DNA of 64,000 nucleotides, taken from Stomorhina lunata. Its lineage: Eukaryota > Arthropoda > Insecta > Diptera > Rhiniidae. Below, piece after piece: positions 47,745 to 59,018 of this stretch; position 1 is the stretch's first letter; the number at the start of each line of letters is the position of its first letter. The notes beneath the pieces are model-generated. The model did no database searches. It worked only from the letters and a program-made list of their open reading frames with translations, and had not been told where the DNA came from. The DNA is taken from assembly GCA_933228675.1 (NCBI GenBank), contig OW121740.1:7009442-7073441 (forward strand). The letters run 5' to 3'. Both the position numbers and the translations under genes were made by a program.

Positions 47745-48879
47745 TATTACTTTTGTTTATTTTTAACATTTTGCTATACTTTTTATTTAAAAATTATTTT
47801 GAATTATTCAAAATATTTTCTATTTTGACTTTTTTATAACTTTTAATACATAATGAGCTTGAGCATGCATATTCAGAGCTAACAATTAAGAGGATTTTGT
47901 AAATCTTAAACTTAAAAAACATAGAACCACAAAATTCTTAATGGAAAAAATTATAAAGAAACTTAGGCTGAACTAAAATTTTGGAAAAAATTCTTCGATT
48001 TTAGTCTGAGTTTCTAAAAAGAAACCAATAAACAAAGAAACAAAAATAATTTGGAAAATAAACTACCTCAGAACAATACAAACAAAAATTAAAAAAAAAA
48101 CATAAAAAAATTAACAAAAAATATTTATACATACATTTACCATAACAACAAATAACAAATTTTTAAATTATGGAAAAATATTTTAAACATTTAATTTTTG
48201 TAAATACATAATTTTAATTTATTGTGATAATTTTGTTGATTTTTTTTCTGGAAGAAATTAATTTCAAAATTCAAAAAAGAAAATCGATAAAAATAAAATT
48301 TAAACGAAAACTGATACCAAGTAATTTTCTAAAAAAAAAAAATAAATACAAAAAAATTATTTTTAAAAATTAATTTAACAACAAAAAACATTCAAAATTA
48401 TATTATATTATTGACATACACTGTGTTGGAAAAAATTATAAATTTTTATTAAATTTAAGATTTTATTAATAAGAGGGAAAAAATTATTTAAGAAAACAAA
48501 ATACAAAACAATTACACACAATTTATGTATAAAAACAAATATTTAATATATATTTATAAATATTTAAAAAGAAGAGTTTCATTGTAAAAATTTTAAAAAT
48601 TATAAGATTACAAAAAAAGTTAATAAAATAAAGATACAATTTCTAAAACTGGGAATAAAAAGGAGTTATTATTTTAAAGACAATTTGAAATATTTGCAGG
48701 TAAATTGTTATAGACTAGAAAATCCAAAATAAAATTGTATACCCAATACTAATTAAAAAAAAAGAAGGACAGGTCTTCATATACATTCTGTTATCCAGGA
48801 CTTCCAATGGAGCATAATATTTGCATATTAAAAGCTACTGCTACAAACAGATCTGGATTTATATATTTTTTATACAAAA
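47745..48879. other. Non-coding stretch
   Basis: Very AT-rich. A short piece near 48786-48815 (CTGTTATCCAGGACTTCCAA then TGGAGCATA) resembles the LINE tail of 32.7 kb. No gene recognised. Confidence 0.4.
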
Positions 48880-49358
48880 ATATCGTACTCCTCTACCAAA
48901 TCTCCTATAGGTGAAAAACGGCGGACTCCTCTTTAAAAGTCTTCATTTTGGTCAATTTATAATCTTTAACCCCTTCTCGTAGCCCTAAACCTTTTGCAGC
49001 CTCTCTGCTAGGCGGTGATTCGGTGTTAACTCATCGTAATCCCGACATCACTTCTTCACCCGTTGAATTTGGTTTGGGTCGCATGCAACTTACCTTACAC
49101 TATATGGTTCAAAAACTTTTCGTTACCATACACAAAATCATGAATATCCCCCTAAGAGATCCCTCCAATATACCCGATCCTTATGTTAAGCTTTATCTGT
49201 TGCTCAGTCGCAGTAAAGAATCGAAACGCAAGACAATTGTTGTCAAGGATAATTGTTATCCTGTTTATGATGCCTCTTTTGAGTATTTGATTTCAACGGC
49301 CGAGCTTATGCAATCCGAACTGGAGGTTACTGTGTGTTATTGGAATGGAAAGTAAAAA
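48880..49358 (+). pseudogene. Inverted duplicate of the Esyt2 C2C exon
   Basis: On the + strand this repeats the intact - strand exon 60485-61012, including LTHRNPDITSSP, FGLGRMQLTLHYM and NIPDPYVKLYLL. It is broken: frame stops in its first third (for example after RRTPL near 48940), a 6-bp deletion removing two residues after YMVQ, a 35-bp deletion after LEVTVC, and a donor changed from GGTAAG to GGAAAG. It has no flanking Esyt2 exons in this orientation, so it is a segment of a segmental duplication. Confidence 0.92.
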
Positions 49359-49777
49359 AAGATCTTTGAAATTACAAAAGTTGGGCGGTTTTTCATGTGA
49401 AAGATGTTTTTTATAGACTGACTACTGTTTAAGTAGAATACCATTCAAAATGATTTGGGTTTGAAAGCAAATATTTCGATTCTTTGAAGACTTTTAGTTA
49501 CTTAAAAATCTTTGGATTCAAACTTAGGATTGTCAATGTATGATTCAGTTTAAAGGAAAGTATCACTAAATATTATGAAAGTTTTCGAAAAGATTAAAAA
49601 AGCAAAGAGTTATTTCACACAGGACCTCTCGTTGTTCTAAGCTTCAGTACCAGAGTTTTAAATAGCTCTTCTAAAGATATTTAACCGAACGCGTTTGAAC
49701 GAGTAAATTGGAAAGACCGCAATTAGATCTTTATATGGAAACATCTTAAAAAGTTTTTCTCGTAGAAATTTTCACAA

Positions 49778-49827
49778 AAAAATGTGGAACGCTTCACGAT
49801 TTTGCGTGTCATCCTTGCGCAGGGGCC

Positions 49828-49867
<40 letters not shown>

Positions 49868-49884
49868 TCTGCCGAAGCAAGAAC
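49778..49884 (-). ncRNA. snRNA:U6: U6 snRNA, copy 1
   Basis: The - strand carries the full 107-nt U6: 5' stem-loop GTTCTTGCTTCGGCAGAAC, the spliceosomal ACAGAGA box, the AGATTAGCATGG segment pairing with U4, the internal stem-loop, and the 3' end CGTTCCACA followed by a T run (Pol III stop). It is the inverted equivalent of copy 6. Whether it is expressed cannot be told from sequence, but promoter boxes are intact. Confidence 0.95.
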
Positions 49885-49904
49885 GAAGTTATTTACTTTA
49901 ATGT

Positions 49905-49950
49905 TGTATTTAAACAAACTTTTTAAGAAAAAAGAAAACGAGAATTATAA
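49905..49950 (-). promoter_or_regulatory. U6 copy 1 promoter (PSE and TATA)
   Basis: On the - strand TTATAATTCTCGTTTTCTTT lies about 47-66 bp upstream and GTTTAAATAC about 21-30 bp upstream. The first resembles the Drosophila U6 PSEA (TATAATTCTC start). Confidence 0.85.
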
Positions 49951-50469
49951 CAAAATTAAGAATGATAACATAGATCTCGTTCTCTACCTGAGGGTAAAAC
50001 GATCCTAAATTTACTTGGAGGAAGTTAACAACCCTTGAGTAAAATATTTATTCATTCAAGCCTTCAATGAACATATCGTTTTAATGATTTTATGTTATTT
50101 TATTAGTCTTATTTTAAATTGGAACAAAATTTTAAAGTTTTGACATTTTATTATAAATTTTCAATACCTAATTTTTACAAAAGTTCTTGAGTATAAAATA
50201 GACTATTTATAAAATTCTTACTTCTAATATTATTAGATTGGCATGAGATTTGTCTTTATGGCATTGCTTTAAAATTTTGTTCAAACTTGTTTGAAATTCC
50301 AAAATCCTTTATATTTTTCCTAGATTATATTTCAAAATCTCCAAGAACTAAAATTTTTATCGACCCCATTTTCACAAAAAAATATGGACATTTTTACAAA
50401 AAAATGTGGAACATTTTAAAACAAATTACATTTTAAAAGAAAAGTTCTAACAAAGTATTCTTAACACAA

Positions 50470-50519
50470 AAAAATGTGGAACGCTTCACGATTTTGCGTG
50501 TCATCCTTGCGCAGGGGCC

Positions 50520-50559
<40 letters not shown>

Positions 50560-50576
50560 TCTGCCGAAGCAAGAAC
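50470..50576 (-). ncRNA. snRNA:U6: U6 snRNA, copy 2
   Basis: Complete and identical to copy 1 over the RNA. It corresponds to copy 5 in the inverted duplication. The T run follows CGTTCCACA. Confidence 0.95.
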
Positions 50577-50597
50577 GAGGTTATCTAATTAAATGTA

Positions 50598-50643
50598 GTA
50601 TTTAAACATACTTTTAATAGAAAAAGAAAACGAGAATTATAAA
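50598..50643 (-). promoter_or_regulatory. U6 copy 2 promoter
   Basis: TATAATTCTCGTTTTCTTTT (PSE-like) and GTTTAAATAC (TATA-like) are at the same distances as in copy 1. The duplicated block ends at this box. Confidence 0.85.
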
Positions 50644-50649
50644 ACTAGT

Positions 50650-51340
50650 AATTTAAATATACAGAAATGTTGGAAAATTCACAGATCTTGTTCGCTACCT
50701 GAGAGTGGCACATATGTACGTATGTTTTTTTCCTAATGTAGTTCTACACTGATATTCAATTGATCTTTAACACAATAAGATGAATTTAGAAAAAATAGAT
50801 TTATCATTTAAACTTTCCCTTTCATGCATAACTTTGCATATTTTTACGTTATCTTGTTTTTAATGTAAACATTTCTGATATCTTACAAATCCAAAATGGT
50901 TCATCAATTTATACGGGATTAATAAAAGCAACCTAAACCCCAAGAATCCACTCATGCGTGAGTATCAGATAGTTTTTTTTACTGCATCTATCTAAACTAT
51001 CGAACGTAACCATCTTTAGGACCCAAGTAAAGCTGACTTCGTTGTCAGCCACTTCTTAGCCTTACCTTACCTTACCACAGAGAATGTAGTCCTTTCTTCC
51101 TACTGAAATTACATGGAAATCTATGAATTCAGATAAGGATTGTTTATGTAGTTATATCTAAAATTTGATAAAGAGAATTATAATTCTTCCCCCTAATTCA
51201 TGGACGAAAATATAAGTCATAATTCAAATTTTCATACAAAATTCCTACTATAAAACTTTGATGATTTTATAATTCGTTTATGAACTTGGGGACTAGTTTA
51301 TACAATAGATAAAAGAAGACAAAATTAAGAAAATTTTCAC
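50650..51340. other. Spacer between U6 copies 2 and 3
   Basis: No gene recognised. It includes a CTTACCTTACCTTACC triplet of repeats (51061-51076). Confidence 0.4.
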
Positions 51341-51342
51341 AA

Positions 51343-51392
51343 AAAAATGTGGAACGCTTCACGATTTTGCGTGTCATCCTTGCGCAGGGGCC

Positions 51393-51432
<40 letters not shown>

Positions 51433-51449
51433 TCTGCCGAAGCAAGAAC
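51343..51449 (-). ncRNA. snRNA:U6: U6 snRNA, copy 3
   Basis: Complete 107-nt U6 with an intact RNA sequence. It marks the left border of the tandem Esyt2 duplicate (unit A) and is the counterpart of the split copy 4. Confidence 0.95.
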
Positions 51450-51470
51450 GATGTTACATACTTTAATGTG

Positions 51471-51515
51471 GTATTTGAACATACTTTTTAAGAAAAAAGA
51501 AAACGAGAATTATAA
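51471..51515 (-). promoter_or_regulatory. U6 copy 3 promoter
   Basis: The PSE-like TATAATTCTCGTTTTCTTTT is intact, while the TATA-like box is GTTCAAATAC, one base off GTTTAAATAC. Copy 5 shares that variant. Confidence 0.8.
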
Positions 51516-52263
51516 AAATACATGAAAAAAATTTGTTGCATTATAATCAGCTGTTAATTTTGTACGCAAGTGGTGAGTTTGGTATATCATAGTTGTATTT
51601 GTGAGTATAAAAACAGGGTTGTGTTTATGACAACAAATAAGTGATGCCAGATTGATAGCTATGAAAGTGAATATAATTTTTCCGTTAATTTAAATATAAT
51701 TTTAAAATTAAAACGAATGAAATAATCCATTTTGCTTGCGCTAACGATATCAGATTAGACTCAAATTTTTAAGATTAAAGTTTCTCAGTAAATGTCATTA
51801 TAATTGTACTCCTCAAAATTCGATTAAAGTAAAATATTTTGCATTTATTCCAACGCTTTAGATTTTCAACCAATTTCATATAATATTCAAATTATAGTTT
51901 TGGTTTAAAATTTATTTAATTTCAACATTATAATTAACATATACAATAAAATATATATATAAAAAGTTTTTATTACCAAGAAATAAAAAGAAAAAAAGTT
52001 AAATTTAAATAAAATTTACACAGTTTCAAACAAAAATTAAAATATTTGAGCTAAAAACAAAGCAAAAATTACAAAATTATAAAAATTTTATAAATTATAG
52101 AAAAATTGAGAAAAATTATAAAAAATTAGTACTTTTTCTATAAACCGCAGCATTTAATAGTATAAAAAGATAGAGAGCATTTAGTATTACATTTTTTTCT
52201 TGTCGTTTTTCTATAAGTTATTAAAAAATAAAAAGTTTAATACGTGATTACACTAACACCATA

Positions 52264-52583
52264 ATAGGGATCGGGATTAGAGTGAACATGTGCCTGTTTC
52301 AGATTCTTGCAAGAGTCAATGAAAACAGTTAATAGGGCAGTACTCATAGAGGTGATTCGTAGCAGTTGGGTCTCCAAGAGAGCAGCCTGTAAGTCCAGAG
52401 GTTCGGAGGTTAGTTTGTACCATTGAAGACGTACGTGCAGCAGGCCATGTTTAGCATCTTCCAAAGTTAACCACTAAAAATATCAGAAAACATTAATTTT
52501 ATTAAAAAAATGATTTCAGAAATACAAAACTTACGGTATCGACTACACCCCTCTTAACGGCATTGATGATTTCGATGGAGGCT
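52264..52583 (-). pseudogene. Partial Esyt2 duplicate (two exons)
   Basis: It contains the copy of exon 61077-61679 from its start (52473, TGGTTAACTTTGGAAGATGC) for about 210 bp, until it fuses at about 52264 with former 3' UTR. The frame then meets a stop soon after DPYYGVSVITY. The 49-bp upstream exon copy (52535-52583) has its acceptor changed from TTTCAG to TTTTAA, so splicing into it is probably lost. Most of the C2 domain and all of C2C are missing; a functional protein is not possible. Confidence 0.9.
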
Positions 52584-52815
52584 TTAAAATTTTTTTGAAC
52601 AAAAAATTATTAGATTTTATTTTCAAATTCTGGTTGGATATTAGAAAAATAACAGTAACTTTAAACAAGAACTTAACTCAAAATAACTCATAAAAACTTT
52701 TCTAAGATGTCTCTAATAAAGAATTTAAAAATTTAAGTTATATTTTAATAATAATTAGTTAGGCTATTTGTTAGTAAATAATTAAGTTAGTAATTATATT
52801 TGTTAACCCAATACA

Positions 52816-52865
52816 AAAAATGTGGAACGCTTCACGATTTTGCGTGTCATCCTTGCGCAGGGGCC

Positions 52866-52903
<38 letters not shown>
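52816..52903 (-). pseudogene. U6 snRNA copy 4, 3' part, split by transposon
   Basis: Bases 20-107 of U6 on the - strand, ending at ATAT next to the inserted element. The rest is at 56241-56263. ATAT is present on both sides (52900-52903 and 56241-56244), the target duplication. Confidence 0.95.
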
Positions 52904-53894
52904 CCTTAGCTAAAATGCAAAAAAACGTAACTAACATTTTTGTTTTTTTACAGTAGAAGCAAAAAACTTAACAAGTTGAATAATAATAGCAAGTTAGAAA
53001 CGAAATTTGGGAATTAAGCTCACAGTACATCGATTTATCTATTTCTTCATCAAAAGTATATATTTATTTTTTAGAAAGTTATGTTAGTTTCGTTTTTTTT
53101 TAATTATTTTTCCTGAAACAAAAAGACGTAACTACCGTGAATATTTTGTTGATTTCTGACTCCTGAATAACCTGGGCCCTATATCACTAAACTACAATTC
53201 TACAAGTTTACAAGTTACAATTACAAGTCTAATTCTTACAAGTGCTGTTCAATTGTGTTTCATTACAATTTACACAACAATTGTAGCTTTTTGGACTTGT
53301 AAACTACAATTTCTACAATTTCTAAAATTACAATTTCTAACAGAATTTGAAAATAGGCTTAAAATAAAGAAATACGTGTCTTGACGTTTTGCTGTAGCAC
53401 GTCAGAATTTTAAGAAAATCGATTTTAAAGATTTGAGGGACCGTGGAGGTTCACTTGTAACGTAATACTACTATAAAAAGTTCTATAAAAATAGAATGGG
53501 TGAACCGATTTAAATGCTTGAGCCAGTTTTGAAAAGGGAATTAAATTTGGATTTGTTTTTATTAAAAAACACTATTTTTCCGCTAGAGGACGCATTAATA
53601 AAAAAAAATATAAAAAATGTACGAAATTCATGAAAATACAATTCTGCAATAAGAAAAAATTAAAACAAGTCGTCTGGGATTTGAACCATATGGCGGTCGA
53701 TCGTTTCTAAGTTTATCGTTATATTTGTACATTTTTTGGATATTTTTTAAATTTATATGAAAATTAAAGCGCCATCTAGTGGAATTTGGATTTGTTTTTT
53801 AATAAAAACAAATCCAAATTTAAAAACTGACTCAATCATTTGAATCGGTTCACCCATTCTATTTTTATAGAACTTTGTATAACAGTATTACGTT

Positions 53895-54615
53895 TAGGGT
53901 TGCCAGTCAGGCTGGATTCGACTGGATTGTCCAGCTTTTTTAGTACTTGTCCAGTGTCAAGCTTAAATTAAATTTGTCCAGCTGAAAGGTGAAGAATTTT
54001 AATTTTTTGAATAGCCTTTGCTGTTTGATGCATTTTACTATGTCGATGTCAACGTAGATATAACTCATGCAGCTCATGGTTCATTCAATGTCAATATTCA
54101 TTGTTGATGCAAACTGCTCCAAAGATTTTTCGTAGAATCTTCCTCTCAAAAACTCCAAGAATAGCTTCCCCTGCCTGTGAAAGTGCCCATGATTCAACAC
54201 TATATAACACGGGTAGTATAAGCATTTTGTAGAGCGTAGTTTAAGTTCTTACAGACCTCTTAGCTACAGTTCTCAACGATCACATGTTGTCTGCTTTGAT
54301 TCAATGACCCATTTTAGTATATTCCTTCTTGATACTTGAAAAGAAGACAAGCGCAATGTGCGTCCCATGATATCAATATCATCGACAAACGCGAGTAGCA
54401 TATGTTTTCTGTTGAAAATTGTTTTAGATATTTCTCTCGATATCGCAGCGGTTTATTACGGCATTCGCAATTCGGTTTATCAAAAATTTAAAGATTCATC
54501 GAAGCAAACTATTAAATCTAGTTTTTTATCATTAATGTCCAGCTAATTTTTGGGTTATCGAGCTTTTTTTTCTCCTTATGTCCAGCTTTTCCAGGATTTG
54601 TGTCTGGCAACCCTA
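53895..54615. mobile_element. hAT-like non-autonomous element with LINE cargo
   Basis: Perfect 12-bp termini TAGGGTTGCCAG/CTGGCAACCCTA and an 8-bp duplication ATTACGTT (53887-53894, 54616-54623). Eight-bp duplications and a (C/T)AGGGTTGCC start fit hAT elements. The interior includes a reverse-strand LINE fragment at 54083-54250. Confidence 0.85.
54083..54250 (-). pseudogene. LINE RT fragment within the hAT-like element
   Basis: The - strand reads TTLYKMLILPVLYSVESWAL and then GVFERKILRKIFGAV, the C-terminal RT-proximal segment common in non-LTR elements. It is short and truncated both sides. Confidence 0.75.
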
Positions 54616-55269
54616 ATTACGTTACAAGTAAACCTTCGAATCTTTAAAATTGATTTTCTTAAAATTTTGACGTGATATAGCAAAACGCCGAGACACGTAT
54701 TCCTATTTTCATATTCTGTTAACATTTCTCATGTGTACCAACCACTGTCGTGCTGTGTAATAAAATAAAATATTTTGATAAATATATGGAGTGAAATAAC
54801 CACACACATCTACGATTTTCATGAAATTATATAAATTCTCCTAGCCTAGGCAATTTTTACACAACTTCAAAATTTATAATTTCGCTTTGGTTCAGATATT
54901 ATGGCGGTTCAAAGTTCGTTTTTTTAAGATTTTTTCCGAAATGTACCCACTTTATATGCATATAACTTTTGATACGGTTATCAGATTTTTATTATTAGAC
55001 TCTTGTTTTATCATATGTCCTGTAGTTTTATGTCCTTTAATTAAAAAATTTAATCTTGTATTCAAATTTAAAATTTGTACAGAAATATTATGAATTATTT
55101 TAGAAAAAGTTTTTTGTTTTCTGATCCACTATTGGCTCATTTTTTTGGTTTTCATATTTTGTTGTCTACACTATTACCCACATTTGAGAAAATGATAAAG
55201 AAAATGGAAGACATGCTTTTTGAGGTATCCTTGAGTCAAGGACATCATTGATTTCCCTTGTTCTGCATA

Positions 55270-55445
55270 CATGATTATATTTTCATATCCTTCACCACTA
55301 TAGGTAAGTTTGGGCTGATATATGTAACGCATAGAAATATTGGCCTTAGACCACCTTTAGTACATTAGAATTCATTCCTGAGTCGATGTCAGTCCGTCCG
55401 TCCATCTGGCTGGACCCCCATGTAAACCTTGTAATCAAACAAAAT
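55270..55445 (+). mobile_element. Fragment of the ~0.8-kb dispersed family
   Basis: CATATCCTTCACCACTATAG, AACGCATAGAAATATTGGCC and CCCCCATGTAAACCTTGTAA match 6762-6965. It is 3'-truncated. Confidence 0.8.
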
Positions 55446-56240
55446 AAATAAATGGTCATTAATATTGATTTGATTTTGTGTTAATTTTAACTAATTTTTT
55501 TTAAAAGATAGTTAAACACCAAATTTGAATTCAATTTATCATTTACTTGTAACTTGTAAAAAATTTTTTGAGAGTCTCAGTCGGCCCTATGCTTTTTTTC
55601 TACAATTCTACAAGTGTGCAAGTACAAATTTAGATTTGTGAAACAAAACCACTAGTAGAAGAATGACTTGTAAACTTGTGAATTGTAAAAATCACTTGTA
55701 GCTACAAACTTGTAATTGTATTTTAATGAAACACAATTTTTTACAAGTTCACAATTTTACAGGCAAAAAACACTTGAAATTGTAGACTTGTAGCTTACAA
55801 TAATTACAATAAATATATAAAAAGAATGGCAATCTTTTAATTTTCATACTAGAATCACTATTGTTTGCACTATCACTATCCATATTATAGTTTTTATTTT
55901 ATTTTTTCACATAAATAGTAAGACACGTTGCAACGTTCAGTTATTTTTAATCCAACGCAACTGGATTAAAAATAACTGAATGTAATGAAAAATCATAGCC
56001 TACGTTTTTCAAACAAATTAATACAAATAATTATTTAACATGTAGTTACGTTTTTTTGTTTCAGAAAAAAAATATGCTTGTAATTACGTTATTTTGACTT
56101 TTTTTTATAAAATTGTAAATTTAAATCTTATGGCCCCAAGAGTCGGTGGGTACATGGGTCTTGCAGATTTACATGATAATAAGTAAAAAAAGCTATTTCC
56201 AAAAAACTGTTTGTTACGTTGTTTTGCATATCAGCTAACG

Positions 56241-56263
56241 ATATGTTCTGCCGAAGCAAGAAC
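56241..56263 (-). pseudogene. U6 snRNA copy 4, 5' part
   Basis: The first 23 bases of U6 on the - strand. Its promoter (56281-56324) still points into it, so transcripts would start as U6 and run into transposon sequence. Confidence 0.95.
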
Positions 56264-56280
56264 GAAGTTACTTAAAGAAA

Positions 56281-56324
56281 GTATTTAAACATACTTTTTA
56301 AGAAGAAAGAAAACGAGAATTATA
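56281..56324 (-). promoter_or_regulatory. Promoter of the split U6 copy 4
   Basis: GTTTAAATAC and TATAATTCTCGTTTTCTTTC are at normal spacing, so the promoter survived the insertion. Confidence 0.8.
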
Positions 56325-56329
56325 AAAAT

Positions 56330-57084
56330 GCATGAAAAAAAAATTGTTGCAATATAATCAGCTGTTAATTTTGTACGCGAGTAGTGAGTTTGGTATATCA
56401 TAGTTGAATTTGTGAGTACAAAAACAGGGTTGTATTTACGCCAACAAATAAGTGATGCCAGATGGATAACTGTGGAAGTGGGTGGATTTTTTTTTCGTTA
56501 ATTTATATATAAATTTAAAATTAAAATGAATGAATATAATAATTAATTTTCCTTGACCTAACGATATCTGATTTGGTTTAAATTTTTAAGATAAAAGTTT
56601 CCCAGTAATTGGCGCTATAATTCCTCAAAATTCGATTAAGGCAAAAACTTCAATTTTTTTTGATTTTCAAACCATTTTAAATAATATTCAAATTATAGTT
56701 TTGTTTTAAAATTTCTTTAATTTGAACATTATAATTAACATATACATTAAAATATATATTATAAAAAGTTTTTATTACCAAGAAATAAAAAGACAAAAGT
56801 TAAATTTAAATAAAATTTACACATTTTCAAACAAAAATTAAAATATTTAAAAATATTTGAGCTAAAAACACAGCAAAAGTTACAAAATTATATAAATTAT
56901 AGAAAAATTGAGAAAAATTATAAAAAATAAGCACTTTTTTTTAAACTGTAGCATTTAATAGTATAAAAAGATAGAGAGCATTAAGTATTACATTTTTTTC
57001 TTGTTGTTTTTCTAAAAGTTTTTAAAAAAATAAAAAGTTTAATACGAGATTACATTAACACCATAAAATGTGTTACAAACAAAT
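56330..57084 (-). other. Esyt2: Esyt2 3' UTR and downstream sequence
   Basis: Follows the stop codon on the - strand. A - strand AATAAA is at 56776-56771, among several AT-rich possibilities. Duplicated at 51530-52262. Confidence 0.55.
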
Positions 57085-57171
57085 TTAGTCATGTTTATAT
57101 TCTGGCTGTAAATCAAACCAGGTATTGAGGCCTTCCTCAGAGATTTCCGGTTCGTTGAGGGGAATTTTAAG
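57085..57171 (-). CDS. Esyt2: Esyt2 last exon
   Basis: 29 codons including stop. After a TTTTCACAG acceptor it encodes LKIPLNEPEISEEGLNTWFD and LQPEYKHD, the closing strand of the last C2 domain and the C-terminus. Absent from duplicate unit A and from the inverted copy. Confidence 0.9.
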   Translation of the reverse strand, partial: LKIPLNEPEISEEGLNTWFDLQPEYKHD

Positions 57172-58978
57172 CTGTGAAAAGAGAAGAAAATAAAAAATGA
57201 ATTAAAAATTTTACTTATTCATTTGGTATATAACTTTTTTAAATGAAAACCTACCAAACTAATATTAGGTAAAATAAAAGAATAAGGTCTCGTCTTTACA
57301 ATAGTCTATAAATTATGTGCATATATTTGCCTATTTTGTTGAAAATTAATAATAACTAACTTGATCTAATACTAATAAAATGTTAAAATATGCCTTAAAC
57401 ATCATAGCATGGAAGTATTGAAAGCTCTAAAAATTTAATATGTGTAAAAATAAATACTATCAGGCATGTTACAAATTCCGTTCGGAATTGAAACCATTAC
57501 GTTGTTGAATTCCGATCGGCATGGTTTTAGGTTCTATAAATTGGGATTGGGTTCTGTGTAATGGCCGTATATCTTCATTTTATAGAAATTATGCAAGTTT
57601 AAAGAATTATTCAAAGTTTATTCGGAATATAACTTTTTTGAATGAAAATCTATAAAACCAAATTTATATTAAATTAAAGACTGAAACTCCCAGTTTTACA
57701 GCACTGTATAAATTAAATGCATATATTTGCATATTTAGTCTAAAATCAATAAAAAGTAACTCTACCAATTTTTTAGCATTATCCGCTCTGCGGATTTATT
57801 ATGTGTATAAATAGTTTGTATTCATTTCTTACTAATTACAGAATTTTAAAAAAAATATTTAGTTTAATTGGAATATAACTTTTTTGAATGAAAATCTACA
57901 AAACTAAATTTTTATTAACGTAAAGGCAGAACTCCCAGTTTTACAGCAGTTTATAAATTAAATGCATATATTTGCATATTTGGTCTAAAATCAATAAAAA
58001 GTAACTCTGCTATTTTTTTTAGCATTATTCGCTCTGCGGATTTATTATGTGTAGAAATAGTTTGTGTTCGTTTCACACTAATTATGAAAGTTTAAAGAAT
58101 TTTTAAAAAATATTTACTTTAATCGGAATATAACTTTTTTGAATGAAAATCTACAAAAACAAATTTATATTAAATTAAAGGTTAAAGTCCCAGTTTTACA
58201 GCAGTATATAAATTTAATGCATATATTTGCATATTTAGTCTTAAATCAATTAAAAGTAAGTTAGATTATTTTTTTCTAAATACCTAAAACATTCCAAAAT
58301 AAGAAATTTTAATGTGTTGCGGGCCTAAACTGTTATAGAATAAAAAAAAATACCAATTATGTATGGAGGGCGGAAGAATTGTGTTCATTTCATAAAAATT
58401 ATGGAAGTTTAAAAAAGTTTTAAAAAATATTTAGTTAAATCGCAATATAACTTTTTTGAATGAAAATCTACAAAACTAAATTTTTATTAAATTAAAGTCT
58501 GAAGTTTCAGTTTTATAGCAGTAAATAAATTAAATGCATATATTTGCATATTTAGTCTTAAATCAATTAAATGTGAGGCAACTAATTTTTTTCTAAATAC
58601 CAAAAACATTCCAAAATAAGAAATTTTTATGTGTTGTGGGCATAAACTGTTACAGAATAAAGAAAACATCTTCATTCTATACAAATTATGAATGAAAAGG
58701 GGCAGAATTTCTCATGATTATAATGTATTGCATTTATACAACAAGGGTTGTATATCAATTCCATATAAGTACGATACGTATGTTATCTTGTGTGTTTTGA
58801 AATAAGGGTGATATAGGCATGAAGTGTGTATAGGAATGCAATTCTTTTACCTAAGCATTTTTTATCCTTAAAACTATGATAATGGACATTGAACTTTATA
58901 ATTCTCGTTTTCTTTTTTCTTAAAAAGTATGTTCAAATACCACATTAAAGTAGCTAACCTCGTTCTTGCTTCGGCAGA

Positions 58979-59018
<40 letters not shown>

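Larger units (their letters stand above)
48880..50643. repeat. Inverted segmental duplication of 58896-60990
   Basis: The block order, read rightward, is C2C exon copy, intron, U6, spacer, U6, PSE-like box. It matches 60990 down to 58896 in reverse. Similarity stops just beyond the U6 promoter box at about 50643. The copy lacks the 290-bp MITE present at 59223-59512. Confidence 0.88.
51343..52815. repeat. Tandem duplicate unit A of the Esyt2 3' region
   Basis: Sequence after U6 copy 3 (for example CAGCTGTTAATTTTGTACGC) repeats that after copy 4 (56360 onward), through the Esyt2 3' UTR (51900-52262 equals 56700-57063). It then jumps to the exon at 61471, skipping about 4.4 kb, and continues to the intron and the next U6. 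Confidence 0.9.
53342..54722. mobile_element. Inverted-repeat element inside the 3.3-kb element
   Basis: The left arm 53342-53508 is the inverse of the right arm, which is split into 53846-53894 and 54616-54722 by the hAT-like insertion. Shared blocks include TTCTATAAAAATAGAATGGG and GGTTCACTTGTAACGTAATA-like sequence. No coding capacity. Confidence 0.8.
52904..56240. mobile_element. 3.3-kb nested element inserted in a U6 gene
   Basis: Ends CCTTAGCTAAAATGCAAAAA and, inverted, CGTTAGCTGATATGCAAAAC, both continuing into ACGTAAC, flanked by a 4-bp ATAT duplication. Subterminal ACGTAACTAC boxes recur on both arms (near 53130 and 56045). ACAAGT/ACTTGT-rich stretches (53190-53340, 55540-55810) lie inside. 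No transposase was found. Inserted within it are a 1.4-kb inverted-repeat element, a hAT-like element and a fragment of the ~0.8-kb family. Superfamily unassigned. Confidence 0.85.

Noticed and set aside
49023..49355. 110-codon C2 domain frame as a separate gene
   Set aside because: It is a broken, inverted copy of the Esyt2 C2C exon with deletions and a lost splice donor.
52237..52464. 75-codon frame as a short Esyt2-like gene
   Set aside because: It is a truncated duplicate exon fused to former 3' UTR; the C2 domain is incomplete.
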